NCBI GenBank assembly: GCA_025766275.1
Contig: JAFKAC010000022.1
Location: 62,001 to 126,000, forward strand
Length of the DNA stretch: 64,000 nucleotides
Direction of reading: 5' to 3'
Source: Lactarius indigo
Taxonomy: Eukaryota > Basidiomycota > Agaricomycetes > Russulales > Russulaceae
The translations under genes and the position numbers were made by a program. The notes below the pieces were generated by a model. The model made no database searches, had not been told where the DNA came from, and worked only from the letters and a program-made list of their open reading frames with translations. The stretch's first letter is position 1. Each line of letters starts with the position of its first letter. Shown one piece after another: positions 1-12,463 of this stretch.

Positions 1-411
1 GAGACTTGTGAACACGAAATAAAGTCGATTCTGCCTGGAGAACGACGGAACCGTCGCTGAACCAAAGATCCACATGTTTGACGAGTGGCTCTTTGGGAGA
101 AGGGGGACTAGCTATGTCAGACGTTGGGTCTGAAGCAGGCGTTGAGGACGGATGTTGGTAGGCGGACATCAGGGCACGCGAGTGCACCCCAAAGGATCTG
201 CCGATTTAAGGAAAACGGTGAGCGCGGACTGAGTTCGGTTGACTCTTCGCCGAGGACAGAGCCGCGCAGAACCGGGCAATAGCCTTGCTAGGAAAGGAGC
301 CACGCCAGGACGTTGATCTGACAAGTGAGGCGGTGACAGCAAGGGGACAAGGCCGCCGCTCCGTTCACCCGCGCCGCCATTCGCCGAGATTCCACCCTGA
401 CGGCCATCATC
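1..411. other. Upstream region of the DHODH gene, no gene seen
   Basis: I find no supportable coding exon here. The open frames on the minus strand (169-645) are antisense to DHODH exon 1 and have no recognisable content. The stretch presumably carries the DHODH promoter and 5' UTR. I do not see a clear TATA box close to the start codon at 412. Confidence 0.4.
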
Positions 412-2104
412 ATGGCCTCTCTCCGTCTCGTATCCCGCCGCATACGCGTGAATCCCTCCCACTCTTCCCGTAGCTTCACCTCCACCACCGAACCCACCTC
501 CCGCATTCGCACATCTGTTTATGTGACCCTCTTTGCGCTCACCGCCGGTGTCGGTGCCGTCTACTACTTGGATTCTCGTGCCGCGGTTCATCGTTACTTG
601 ATTACCCCAATCGTCCGCCATACTCTCGATGCGGAGACGGGTCACAAGCTGGCTGTCAGCGTGCTGGAAAGTGGTTTGGGCCCACGGGATATGTTCTCGG
701 ACGACGAACGACTAAAAACAGAGGTAAACGCGTCGGTCCCACGCGAGTACGGACTTACCCACAGAATCTGCAGCTCTGGGGCCAAGAACTGTCGAATCCT
801 ATAGGTCTCGCAGCGGGTTTTGACAAAGACGGGCGGGCTATTGACGGTACGATTGTGCCGCTAAATCGTTGTTACCGTCTGTTCTCAATGCGTTGTCGCT
901 CAGGGCTCTTCAATCTTGGTTTCGGCTGGGTGGAGGTTGGGAGTGTCACACCAAAACCACAGGTGCGTGTGTCTATTTCGAGCGTCGTTCATGTAGCGTA
1001 GCGCCCCACATACTTACCCGACACATAGCCTGGCAACCCGCGCCCGCGCGTTTTCCACCTCCCCGAGGACGATGCTCTCATCAACCGTTATGGCTTCCCC
1101 TCGCAAGGCCAAGTCTCGGTTCTTTCCCGCCTACGTGCGCGACTCCCCACCTTCCCTTCAGCCACCGATGAAGACTCGGCCTCCCTGCGTAACGGCCGGC
1201 TACTGGCGGTAAACCTAGGCAAGAATAAAGAAAGCCCACAAGAATCGCCGGACGACTTCATTACCGGCGTCCGTGCGTTCGCCTCCCACGCCGACGTGCT
1301 TGTCATCAATGTGTCCAGCCCCAACACCCCTGGCCTGCGGTGCGTATCGTGCCGAAGTCGTGCTTCATCGCCTTGACAGAGCTCCGGTACCAGAGGTCTG
1401 CAACAACGAGAGCTATTACTGCAACTTCTTCGTGGCGTAGTCCAGGCCCGTGACGAGGCCGCAACGTCACCGACCCGGCGTCCAAAACTCGTCCTCAAAA
1501 TATCACCGGACCTCGACTCGCATGGGCTGGAGGACATCGCCGATGCAGTCAGCACGGTCAAGGGCATCGACGGCGTCATCGTCACCAACACGACCATCCA
1601 GCGCCCAGCGCATCTCCGCAATGGTTCGCACCTCCCAAAAAAAAAATTCTCCTTCCTATCCCACTGACACTCGACCCCCAATCAGCGAACCGTGTCCAAC
1701 AAGGCGGCCTCTCCGGTGCGCCGCTGCAGCCCCTCGCTCTGGAAGCCGTCCGCGGCCTGCGCAAGCGCCTGCCCGCTGAAATACCCATCATCGGCTGCGG
1801 CGGTATTTCATCTGGGGCAGACGCCCTCGCGTTTGCCAGTGCTGGCGCGTCGTTCGTCCAACTTTACACCGCGTTCGGCTACGACGGCGTGGGCACTTGC
1901 CGCCGTATAAAGGACGAACTTACGGAGGAGCTCGCACGGAGAGGCACGACTTGGCACGATGTCGTCAAGCAGGCGGTAAGCGAGAACGCTGCTGCACCAC
2001 GAGCTGTGGGCGTACAGCAGCTCGTGCGCCAGGCAGAGGAGCTCAAGGGCCTCCTGGACGAATTGGCAGATCGTATGAGCAACGATACCTCAGCGCCCGC
2101 GTGA
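412..2104 (+). CDS. DHODH: Dihydroorotate dehydrogenase (quinone), class 2, mitochondrial; six exons, 467 aa
   Basis: Class-2 DHODH oxidises dihydroorotate to orotate in pyrimidine synthesis, passing electrons to ubiquinone from the outer face of the mitochondrial inner membrane. Exons by splice consensus and frame: 412-723, 774-846, 904-962, 1029-1339, 1394-1623, 1686-2104; they sum to 468 codons including TGA. The N-terminus is an Arg/Ser-rich presequence (residues 1-30) followed by a membrane segment (about 36-53), as in mitochondrial class-2 enzymes. Family blocks are visible in order: AAGFDKDG, then [16 protein letters not shown] with [32 protein letters not shown] (the class-2 catalytic Ser region), [19 protein letters not shown] and the phosphate-binding [13 protein letters not shown] with FVQLYTAF. 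Length fits the family (about 400-500 aa). No break is seen, so it should be functional. Exon borders were chosen by eye; the start is the first ATG giving a targeting sequence. Confidence 0.95.
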
Positions 2105-3793
2105 ATGATAAGAGGAACCAAACAAAGTAGGCATAGACATTACCGATGGCTGTGACTACAACAACTCTCCATAGTATAGACGCAATATAGAAAAGAAATA
2201 AACAGCATATATCCACTATTATACGCTCCCCATCTTCCCGCCTGGTGTTGAGCTTGTGCAAAACAGTGTGGATGAGGGTTGCGCTTTTTAACCCGTATTG
2301 TTTTTGTTTTAGAAGCGCCAGCAGGGCGCCTAGTCAGCCCCCTCTCTAAACCAAGCTCCATTCCGAACCGGTGTCGGAGTACGTCGCCGCCAACGACGTC
2401 TCTGCACTTTCTGGGTCGCAGCGCGGCCTCCTGAGCGAGTGCGGAACGATCAGCGCGAACCCGGCAGGGACGCCACGCTTCGACTCGCGCCGCAGGACCC
2501 GCGTCACGCGCTTCCACGCGACGACCGCAGCGCGCGTCATTGACCCGTTTCTTGGCCGCTTATGAAGCGTCTGGGGGCCCGGGCAGGGAGACCTACCACC
2601 GTAATATGCATGGTGAGAAGGGCTGGCCCGGTTGGGGTTGTGCGGAGTGCTACTCACTTGGGTCGGGTCGCTACGCGGCTCCGCCGACGAGCGTCGGACG
2701 ACGGGTCGTCGCGGGTCCTAGTCCTAGGGCTCTTTTGAGACGCCCGTCTTCGACGAAGGATGTTTGGGAAACAGATCCGGAGGAGCTTGCAGCGATTGGC
2801 CATGGTCCAAGCGACTTTTTGTTTTGGGTTGGGAAACTAGCTGAAGTATTCAGAGCGGAGTGTTCTGGGTTGGTAGTAGGCCGAACGGAACAGCGAGGCG
2901 TGTTTATACTGAAACACGCATTCGAGTGTTTTGTGTCAACCCAATCGATGACTTGTGGACACATGATTGAGGAACAAAAGGCGGACGCGCGGTTCTGTGA
3001 TGGGTGCAGCGTGTCTCCGACAGACAATATTATGTCACGCTAAGCCATCACCGGATTGTGGATATAGCTTGCTTCGTTGGGGAAACTAGACGGTCGATGT
3101 GGAGAGGGGTGAACCAGCAAAAGATAATGTGATGTTGGCTCTGTGGTGAAGTTACAGGGAGCATTGAGTTGACTATCAGAGGCCGGGATCAGGTGAACAG
3201 CGACTGAAGTATGATCTTTCCTCAGCTGCCAGTGTGGCCGCGAGGGGAATGGAAGGATATCGTCAGTGCCGGGCCCCGGAGAGGCACGCCGCTCAAAGTC
3301 ACGATGTCGAGATTCGCCAAGTCCTTGGCCTAGTCAACCTTTGCGTTGAAGGTACCGATGGGTTTGGTAATCTGAAATTGTACATTCAGTGTGTCAAGCA
3401 AGCCGTGTGCAACCCCCCCAGAATCACCCACGTACTAATCCCAAGTCATGGCGGCATCAACATGCATGCACAATACATGGCACACGATAGCCGAGGGTTC
3501 TCAGTTATGTCTCCATTTTGGGCTGACCGGGGTGTAATCAAGGTATCGCATTGGGATTTCCATAGCTAGTTCGTCGCATCGGAGAGTAGCCTCAAGAAAA
3601 GAGAAAAATATGATGGATAAAGTAGTGGTATGTACAGTATTGTTATAGTATAAGAGGATTAACTTTTAATCAGCGAATCCGTGGTTTGGTCTACCGGGTA
3701 TGCAAACCGTCATGGGGTGAACAAGAGACAGCGAGTTGTGAACACTAGAATAAATGCAGGACTGGCACGAGGCCGAATAATGAAGTGACCGTC
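2105..3793. other. Intergenic; one weak minus-strand candidate, otherwise nothing
   Basis: This holds the DHODH 3' flank and the 3' flank of the minus-strand gene ending at 3794. A minus-strand open frame at 2346-2540 (64 codons from an ATG, Arg-rich, ending in TYSDTGSEWSLV) looks mildly protein-like but has no family match I recognise. The open frame 2540-3043 (+) and its antisense partner have no recognisable domain. I annotate neither as a gene. Confidence 0.35.
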
Positions 3794-5933
3794 TTATGCC
3801 AGGACAAGAACCAGGTCGCAGTTCCGCGTGCGGGTGATCTCCTCGATAGCCATGTGCACACGGCAAGGTTCGAGGCTGTCACCCTGGGCGGTGCTTCTCC
3901 TCACGAAGAAGGTGGAATCGCGCAGGACGCGTGCCGAGTCTTGTGGTTCGAGAGCCTTCGAGATATGCCATCTCAAGGCACGGAGGCGCGTTTCCGCTTC
4001 GGCGCTAACTGTAACAGTTTGTGAGGTACATGATCAAGGTAAGTGTAGGAGAGAGGATAACGTACCAGCGAGTCGCCTGATGACGTTGCCGGTGGCGCTT
4101 CCGTCACGGACTTCGACGTTCACCTGCACGAGATTTGAGGTGTCGTCGGGAGTTCGGGATGGTCTCTGGACACGGAAGTCGGTGAGGGTGTTCATAGAAA
4201 TCGGGCAGCGGATAACTTACGGCCGCAAGGAGCTCGTTCAGCTGAACTGTGCGAGATTTGTCCTTCTCCACGGCTTGCAGGAAGATTCTCTCATAGTGAG
4301 CCCAGTGCGACGTCAACTGTGGGTGCCGATGAAGTTAGTCGCGCGTGCAGTGGGGAACAATAATCCGTACCCCGAAGTGTTCGAAACAGGTGCGGATCGT
4401 CGTACGGGCAGCAGCAAATGCGTTGGCCACGTGTGCGTTCTCTGGCGCATCAAAGTTGAAACCTCTAAGCGCCGATTCCGAGGCTACTGCGACCTGCAGT
4501 GCCGAAAGAGTTTCCCTGCAGGTGCTGTAAACTGGGTTAGCGATATTTGCGCATCGCTCAAATAGTAAGGACGTACTCCTCGAAGGGTTCAATGTTTGTA
4601 GCGGTGTGCTCCGCCTCCGTCAGGCCCTCATAATGTCTCGCGAGGAAGCGACATAAGGAGATGAGTGCGAGAGCCTGGGCGTGATATGGTCGACGGATCT
4701 TGCCCGCTTGTTTCATGAGCTGTGTATAAGCTGCCGGAAGTGGTGCTTCTGGGATCGTCTGAGGATAAGGGTATAAGAACGAAACTCGCAAATTGTTGAG
4801 GTCAAGTACTAACTTGGAGAATCTGCAGGAAAGCGTCGAATTTCTCTTCAGTTTCGGGAACGGAAAATTCTGTGCCTTCAGTAGCGTCATAGAAATAGTC
4901 GAGAAGCCTAAGCAAGCCCGGTCAATGCGAGTAAATTGACGCTATTGTCGAACGGACTTATGGATTGCATCCCAGACAGGCTCCCGTTTCAGGTGATGAG
5001 TACGGTCCTTGTTTGCACGCGAGTCGACAGAAATGTCCATGACTCCAGAGACAAGCATGGCCGCTTTGATCGTGAAAATCGCCAGTTCCTGGGAGAGTCT
5101 CGTCATATGTAATCATACTTCCAGAAGCGAGTAAACGGACGTCATGGAGTACTTCACTCTGGGCTAATGTGTAGAGATCAGCTAGCCGGTCATTCACGAG
5201 CTCGATCAGTTGGGGAACCGATCTATAGATGGCGAACGTCATAGAGGGATCAACTTGAAGGAAGAGAGGGGACGAACCCTTCTGCACGATCTCGGAAAGG
5301 ATGGCTCTTGATGAACTGGTATAGTTCCAAGAGAAAGGATGCGTCGTCGTGTTTCCCAGCTTCGACGATCTCAGTCTCTTCGTCGGCGTCGCGGATCTCA
5401 GCCTCGGGCAACAGTTGCTAGTCGAGCATGAGTTAACAGCAGGAGAGTGAAGCTGACCAACTCACCCCAATCTCTGACTTGGCACACACGGATTCTAGAA
5501 ATTCCCGTAGCCTCTTTCTGTTTGTCTCCCAAATTGAGGCGGACGCTATACATGTTTCGACGTCCCTCTCCCCGCCAAAGTGACGTTGTACTTCATCCTG
5601 GGTGACTGTTGCGGATTCAAGCAGACGTCTACGAGAGCATCAATATCTATGGAACGAGATACATGGTTCTACGTACTCTTCGAGCAGATCAACAGCCTCT
5701 GTAAATTTGTCGTAGCTATCCCAGTCGTCGTTCTCGTCGACCTCTTTGATGAGAGCATTGATCTTCTGACAGGATAATCGCGCCCTATCGACAAAATTGT
5801 ATGATATTTGGGTATTGCGACGGAATCGAACTACATCGCGACCAATAGTCTCTATGAGTTGTTTGATGGACTCTGTCGCGGGGAAATGGGGTTCTGAAAT
5901 TTCGGTAAGACTACGATAGAGTGTGTAAGACAT
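3794..5933 (-). CDS. Unknown helical protein, 519 aa, eleven exons
   Basis: I do not recognise the family. Exons on the minus strand, read in order: 5933-5677, 5628-5466, 5417-5278, 5222-5153, 5088-4958, 4907-4814, 4758-4577, 4524-4371, 4316-4221, 4123-4066, 4008-3794. The lengths sum to exactly 520 codons with stop, and each junction has GT..AG and keeps the frame, which is strong evidence for a real gene. Exon 8 could instead begin at 4515, which also keeps frame. The product appears all-helical and acidic, with no signal peptide, no membrane segment and no Cys/His cluster. Its N-terminal 75 residues (SIKQLIETIGRDVVRF and following) look like a helical bundle. It is transcribed divergently from the Pro-rich gene at 6672, with about 740 bp between the two starts, so a shared promoter is possible. 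Alternative: a helical adaptor or N-terminal signalling domain; not supported enough to name. Confidence 0.75.
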
Positions 5934-6671
5934 GTCTCTGGAGAGAAGGTAGAATGGAAAGGGGGCTACGACAACGCGGACAGGACGAGAACAGGGAATT
6001 GCACAGGGTTTGACAGCCTTATACTATCGGCGCGGTTCCAGCATGGTAAATGACGCTGCCATGAGGCTGGCGGACATCGAACCAGCCCTCGGAAAGAGGT
6101 CGGATCAGCGCCTCAGCACTCGGCGACAAAATGAGTGGTGCTAGATATCTGGGAGGGAGTCGAGAGCAGTAAAGTGCTCCAACTGGCTACTGGCGAGCCG
6201 AAACAAAGCCCAAGCAACAGGACAGCAAGACACGCTGATGATCGAAAAAGGGGATCATGTTGGCGTCTTTATATCGCGTAGAAGAGTCGGAGAGAAGAGC
6301 GTGTACGTTGTGATGCTGATGATCAGAGTCACGAGGTGAGTGCAAGGCCAAACATGATCACGGATAAACCCGGTCGTTGAAACTCCGCAGCCAGCGTGCA
6401 CCCAACGCCTGTGTGGTGAGTACAGTCGCGTTCGACACCCTCCGGTTCATGTCACGATTGCACCAACGGTCACAAGGGTTACAACTATTCCTAACCTGCG
6501 TTGACAAGTCCCCTCGTTTGCCAGAATGAGGGGTGCGTACTTGTCACGTTTTGCAAAAAATCCCAACGTCATGAAAACGCTAGGTATGTAGGGCTGCCAT
6601 GTGTTAGGCAGCGTTTCCCTTATCCACCCCCCCTCATCTTCCGTCGACTCGTGTCCAGCCATTTCGTGTCC
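5934..6671. promoter_or_regulatory. Bidirectional intergenic region between two divergent genes
   Basis: This 738-bp stretch separates the start codons of the 519-aa gene (-) and the 1844-aa gene (+). It must hold both promoters. I see no coding frame with support. A T-rich/pyrimidine stretch just before 6672 could be 5' UTR of the plus gene. Confidence 0.5.
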
Positions 6672-9600
6672 ATGCCCGTCGGTCTCGCTGTCGGCGATAT
6701 CTCCACCTTTCGCAAGTATGTCAAGAACATCGGACGGGCGTACCAAAAACGCTCCGTTGCCATGATTCAGCTCTGCAGACTATTCTTGGAGATCTCTTCT
6801 GGAAAACCGGATCAGACCGACGCACTGAGAAGGTCAACAACCAGTTTGCACAGTCACGCTCTTTTGCGTATTGATATTTCGGTTCTCTGCTATAGTCTCT
6901 TCGACACCGTCGAGAATGCCCTCATGTCCGCGGTCGAGGCTCGCAAAGGACGTAGTGACGCCGCCGATGATGCGTTTGCGACGGCAGAGGAGCAATTAGA
7001 CCAATATACCGTGCGATATCATGCAAGGGAACAGTAAGTCTCTTCCACTTCGTCTCGCACAATTAGCACTCACACTTTTTAGAGGTGTTCTCGGGGACGT
7101 GCATGATATTATTGAGGATGCCGCTCAGAAGGATAGCCAAATAATGAAAACCTATAATCGATTATCTTCCCGACTCGGTTTAAGTGTAAGTGGCGGCCAC
7201 GTACCATCAGAATTGCTTTGACACCCCTCAAGAAAACGGATACCCCTCGCTCCAGCTCTCTCGTCAAAGTTCGTTTCCAGATCCTCCACTCTCCCACCGA
7301 CCGTGACTTGGCCCCGATCGTTACTTGTCAGTTTTTCTTCTGTTTCGCGGGTAACGGTTGACCCAGCCGCATCTACATAGGCGAGCTTGGTCCTGAGGTG
7401 AATGTATCCGAGCTACTATGGACGTTCAGTCGGCTGCCCGAGGACCAACGGGTCACCCTCAAACAGAATCCTCACTTCTACTTGAGCAGGGATCTCTCCG
7501 ATCGACCAGACAACTACGATGATACATTCGTACTCAAACCCCTCAAAGACCTTAAACCCGAGAAAGACTTGGTTGTGTTGATACTTTCGGATAGGAATGG
7601 TCAAATCTATTTCGACTACGAGAAGTTTTCCAAGACATACGGGAATATTTGGAAGCCCCATGATGCTATCATTCTAAAAGGTGACCATCGTTTACCTCAC
7701 TCAATCATCCTGACGCTTATTTGGTAACCAGACCTTCAGGGAACACTGGAAGCCGCGAATCGAATAAGTCCCAAGATCAATGGCGAAGTGTGCATCTGGC
7801 AAAGGGGTGGTGACCGGCCCGACGAGGATTTAACGGAGTGGACCGAGGTGTTGAATCAAGCGCTCAGCGCGCCGGACGCGGACTGGCTCATACGATCAGG
7901 GACTTCTCCCGACGAAGCATTTGACATCGAGGTCACTGGTGGCTGGGTAAACTTCATTTCCTCTTATTCTTTCTGCCTCTTTGTTGACCCGGGCTTTCGT
8001 AGGAACGTTGCTCTCCAATCAAGGAACCCGAGCCTGCTCCCGTCTTTGGGCAGGGCAATTCTGTTTCACCCGCGCCGTCGCACGAGGATGTTTTCATGCC
8101 TCTCGAAGACGCACCGAGTTTCGATTCCGGATTCGGTTCAGACGTTCCGACTATCGACTCCTCTGTCCCGACATCGTACTACTCTCGGGACGATACTAAT
8201 CCTTCCGATGACACCGTCAACACTTCTATGGAGGAGGCGCAGGGTGATGCAGAGGAGTATTCCCCGCCTGACGAGGACGCGGACTTTTCAAGCCCAGAGG
8301 TTTCTTTTCCTTTGGATGGCGGTGTCCAGGTCGACACGGCCATTCCATCTCCGGTTTCAACCCCGCATGCTCTTCCTGACCTTCTGGACCCACCTACTAT
8401 TGGAAGTGAACCGGACGTCGCAAGCAGCGTGTTTGTCCCCGAAAAGACAATTACCCCCCAAAAGACTCATCTTCTCGTCGAAACCGTTCACGTTTCACCT
8501 CAACCTACACTACCTCCTCCCCCTGAACCCCCAACACCACTTATCAGCAACGATGAAGCTGTCGCAAACGACGACGAGCCCACCCTTGACAACACTACCC
8601 CGTTGTCTGAGACTACCCATCCCCAGCTGCAGTCGGCCCACCCTGTAACCCAAACTCTCCTATCTCTTACGCCTCCTACGCACGCAAGCGATGTGCCAAC
8701 TCCCGACATGGTCACACCTCTAGAGCACCCTCCTCGTCAGGTGGAAGTAGTTCACCTTCCAGTTCAACCCGTACACACTCCCCCCCGCCCTCTCACACCA
8801 CCTTCTGAGAGCAAAACGACTCCCAAGAGCGATGTTACCGCTTCTCATGAGTCTACACCCGCTTCGAAGCCTGCGCCCCAACAGGGCGAGGCTGTCCGAC
8901 TTCCAGTCCAATCCATGCAGCGTCCTGAGCCCCAGGTTCCTGCTTTACCCTTGGTCGAGCCAACTCCCGCTAGTAACGCGGCAGTTCCTGGCACCCTGGA
9001 GCACATTCGCCCGCGGATCGAACCTGTCCACTCTTCGAGTCCATCTGTGCGTATTCCTGAGGTTCCCACTCCGCCATTGAGTAGTATCCCGGCTACTGCA
9101 AGCAACGCGCCTACTCTTGACAGGGTCGTTGCTGTCTCGGAAAGTGCTCCTCCCAGGATCGAAGCGGTTCATCGGCCGGTCCAGCTCGCCCCTGCTCCTC
9201 AACCTCTTCCGCCGCCTGCGGCAAGCAGGCCAACACCTACTCCCGGTAGGGTTGCTGCTGTCTTGGAAAGTACTCCTCCCATGGTCGAAATGGTTCAACG
9301 TCCAGTCCAACTCGTCCCTTCTCCTCAATCTCTTCCGCCACCTGCGGGAAGCAGATCAACTCCTGCACCCAACAGGCTTGCCACTATCCCAGAAAGCATT
9401 CCTCCCAAGGTCGAAATGGTTCACCGTCCAGTCCAGCCCATCGCTTCACCTCCGTCTCTTCCGACGCCTGCAGAAAGTAGGCCAATGCCTGCTCCTGACA
9501 GGGTTGCTGCAGTCCCGGAAAGTGCTCGTCCCAAGGTCGAATTACCCCACCGTCCAGTCCAACTCGTCTCCGCTCCTCAACCGCTTTCGCCCCCTGCGGC

Positions 9601-12463
9601 AAGCAGGCCAACACCTGCTTCCGGTAGGGTCACTACTGTCTTGGAAAGTACTCCTCCCAGGGTCGAAATGGTTCCCCGTCCAGTCCAACTTGTCCCTGCT
9701 CCTCAGTCTCTTCCGCCACCTGCGGGAAGTAAGCCGATACCTGCACCTGATAGGGTTGTCACTGTTCCGGAGAGTACTCGCTCTAAGGTCGAAGTGGTTC
9801 ATCGTCCAGTTCAGCTCGTCCCTGCTCCTCAGTCTCATCCACCGCCTAACGGAAGTAAGCAAACTCCTGCTCCCGACAGCGTTGCTGCTATCCCGGAAAG
9901 TACTCGTCCCAGAGTCGAAATGGTCCACCGTCCAGCCCAACTCGCCCCTGCTCCTCACTCTCTTCCGCCGCCTGCGAGAAGTAGGCCGACACCTACTCCC
10001 GACAGGGTTGCTACTGTCCCAGAAAGTACTCGTCCCAGGGTTGAAATGGCCCAACGTCCAGTCCAGGTCGTCCCTGTTCCTCAATTTCTTCCGCCGCCTG
10101 TGGGAAGCAAGTCAGCGTGTGCAGGGAGTGCCTCTACTCAAAGTAAGATTATTCCTGCTCCCGACCGCGCTCGTTCTCTAGTTGCTGAAGCTGCCCGCCC
10201 TCCTGTCCAAGGCACCCGCTTCGTTCCCAAGTCTCTAGCGCCCGTGGGCAGCGCATCAGCTGCCGCGTACACCACTCTTACTCCAAGCGGCACCCGCTCC
10301 CAGGCGGCCGCCGTTCCTCGACCAGTCCAGGTCACACAAGCCACCGTCAGATCCTCAGCTTCAATACCCGCTCGCAGGGGGCCGGTTCCTGCAAGTAGCG
10401 TCCCCTCCCCCAACATGGTTCGCCTTCCTTCGGAACGCGCTCGTCCCCACGTTGGAGTTGGTCACACGTCTACTGTGGTCCCATATGCATCCACGTCTAT
10501 TGTCAAGGCTCCAGCGGGCAGTGCATCGGGACCTGATACGCGGGAGGTCTCACGGCCCAAGATAAAGTCCCACCCGAGGAAAATGGTGACCCCTGTAGGA
10601 CAACGTCGGTCAGTAGCGGCGCCAGCGCCGATGGTGACGCAATCCCCTGTGCCGCCACCGGTGCAGCCTAAGTCACTACCGATTCAGCAACCTACGACCC
10701 GCTTACCGCAGAGCGTTAATCCTCTACCTCTGCAAGACATGTCCGCTGGAACCTCATCAGCTCCTTCCTTACCTGAAGCCCCGGACAAACCGAAAGTACG
10801 CGCGACACCCACACCGGCACCTGCGGTCCCAATGGCGCATTCGGAAGCACCGCCGACACGTGTTAGTAAAATGACAAGCGTACCTGCTCCAGCAGTACCG
10901 GAGAGTAGTCCTCGCGTATCCAACGGTCCTATGGAGCAATCGCGACAGCCAACAGTCATTCCAGAACAGATAGCCCCTCGGCCCTCTCTGCGACCGTCGA
11001 CTCTGTCGGCAATTCTTCCGGAGCAGTCGACGAATGACTCACCTCCGAATAGGAGCAGTTCTACGACCATCACTCGCCAAGACAGGACTCCTGCGATGTT
11101 ATCTGGTCCCAGCCTCCAGAAGCGCGCAGATCCTGTATCGATACCGGGGGGTTGGGGCGAATCCAAGGCAGCAGATTCCACGAAAACTACAACCGTGACA
11201 ATGCGCGCACCGGCGCCTGACGCGGTGAATGCGGTTGTACCGGTCGGTAATGCCACCGTCCGCCCTATCCCCGCTCCAGCAGCGTCCAACGGCTCCTCCC
11301 CCACGCCTCCAACTAGCAAAGCCAAAGATCCCGTGCGGGAGCCACGACCGCCGACGGCCCTATCAGAGCCGACAACCCCGCAGGTGAATGTCCGACTGCC
11401 CACCCAGCCGGTTACACCCCCCAAACAGCCGACCGAGCCTGCGACGAGCTCTCTACCTATCACCGCTCCTGTGGTGACAACCCGTCGCAGTGAGACCACA
11501 GCACCGTCGTCTTACAACTATCGTACGGAGACTCTGGGCGTGACGTCAGTTGCGGATGTCTCCCAAGGCGAACCCAAACCTCTTTCTACCGCTACTACGG
11601 TGCTCCCAAGGCGGCAGGTTGGCAGTGTACACGTCGTTCCAGAACCGGTACTGCGGAGTAGCACACAGCGTATCACCTCGAGGATCAGGACAAAGGACCT
11701 TATCAATCGACATAAGCCGCAGGTTGCGAGCGACGTACGTCCGCCTTCTATTGCGCAGTCCGTTGGGACCCCTACTTTGTCGAAATCCCCCGTATTGGAC
11801 ATGTCGCAGCAACCCACTCCCACCAAGCCTGACCCGAACCGTATCGACAGTGGTATAGAATTATGGGATTACAGCGAACCTCATAGAGCTAGAAGTGATC
11901 GTCAGAGAGGCTCCCACGTCCCTGCGAACGGAGATAACAAGGGTCCTGCAGATCGCGCGCCTGCCTCGATGCCTCCGACGAAACTGCCTACCATTTTTGA
12001 CAGAGCCGACGGCAAGGAAGGGAGCAACCTTTCACTCCCCCACCAAATATCGAAGTCTCCCGAGCCTCCTGCTAGTATACCCTCTCCACCTTCTCCGCCA
12101 GAGCCAGTTCCGGTGCCAGCGCCAAATACCACAGACTCACCCCAGACCGATTCTCCAGCCAGTACTCCTTCTGCGCGCGTGGGAGGAGCCTTTCTCACTC
12201 GGAAGCCGCAGGCTTCGTTCCAGATTACGATTCAAGGAACTGCGGCGGGCTACCCCGGAAATTCTACGCCACCTCGCTCTTCGACACCCTCTTCCATGAC
12301 ACACGCAACGACCGCAGCTACCTCCACACAAGTGACCCTCGTGACACCTGCTTCATCTTTCCCCAATGTATCCTCTCTTGGTGCAAAAGCCCAGCCAAAG
12401 TCGTGGTTCCGAAGGAACGTGATAGATCCCTTCAAGACGAAACTGGGGTTGGCGCCTACATGA
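6672..12463 (+). CDS. Large Pro/Ser/Val-rich repeat protein, 1844 aa, six exons, unknown function
   Basis: Exons: 6672-7033, 7083-7185, 7233-7326, 7381-7680, 7732-7946, 8003-12463. They sum to 1845 codons with stop and every junction keeps frame. Residues 1-160 are helical; residues 160-358 look globular and mixed (for example LVVLILSDRNGQIYFDYEKF). The last exon encodes about 1490 residues that are disordered and Pro/Ser/Thr/Val-rich. Near residues 725-1065 it carries eight tandem 42-residue units with the core RPVQLVPAPQ, with degenerate units before them. The C-terminus turns basic and amphipathic (KSWFRRNVIDPFKTKLGL), suggesting a conserved end such as a membrane- or partner-binding helix. 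No signal peptide or membrane segment is seen. The start at 6672 was chosen because the open frame upstream lacks protein character. I do not recognise the family; a scaffold or cell-cortex protein is only a guess. Confidence 0.75.
9097..10110 (+). repeat. Coding minisatellite: eight 126-bp units inside the Pro-rich gene
   Basis: Eight head-to-tail units of 126 bp (42 codons) stay in frame. Each codes for a PxPxxRV / ESxPPxVEMV / RPVQLVPAPQ / LPPP pattern, and no two copies are identical. Degenerate copies continue upstream to about 8450. The repeat makes long spurious open frames on the other five frames. Confidence 0.85.

Noticed and set aside
169..645. 158-codon minus-strand open frame over the DHODH start
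   Set aside because: It is antisense to DHODH exon 1 and its leader, Gly/Arg-rich, with no motif; the plus-strand gene explains the region.
9097..10110. Regular repeats that might suggest a CRISPR-like array
   Set aside because: Units are 126 bp, coding, adjacent without unique spacers, and in a fungal exon.
9117..10181. 354-codon plus-strand open frame and 180- and 127-codon minus frames in the repeat region
   Set aside because: They are shadows of the 126-bp coding repeat: a repeat unit of a multiple of three keeps all frames open together.
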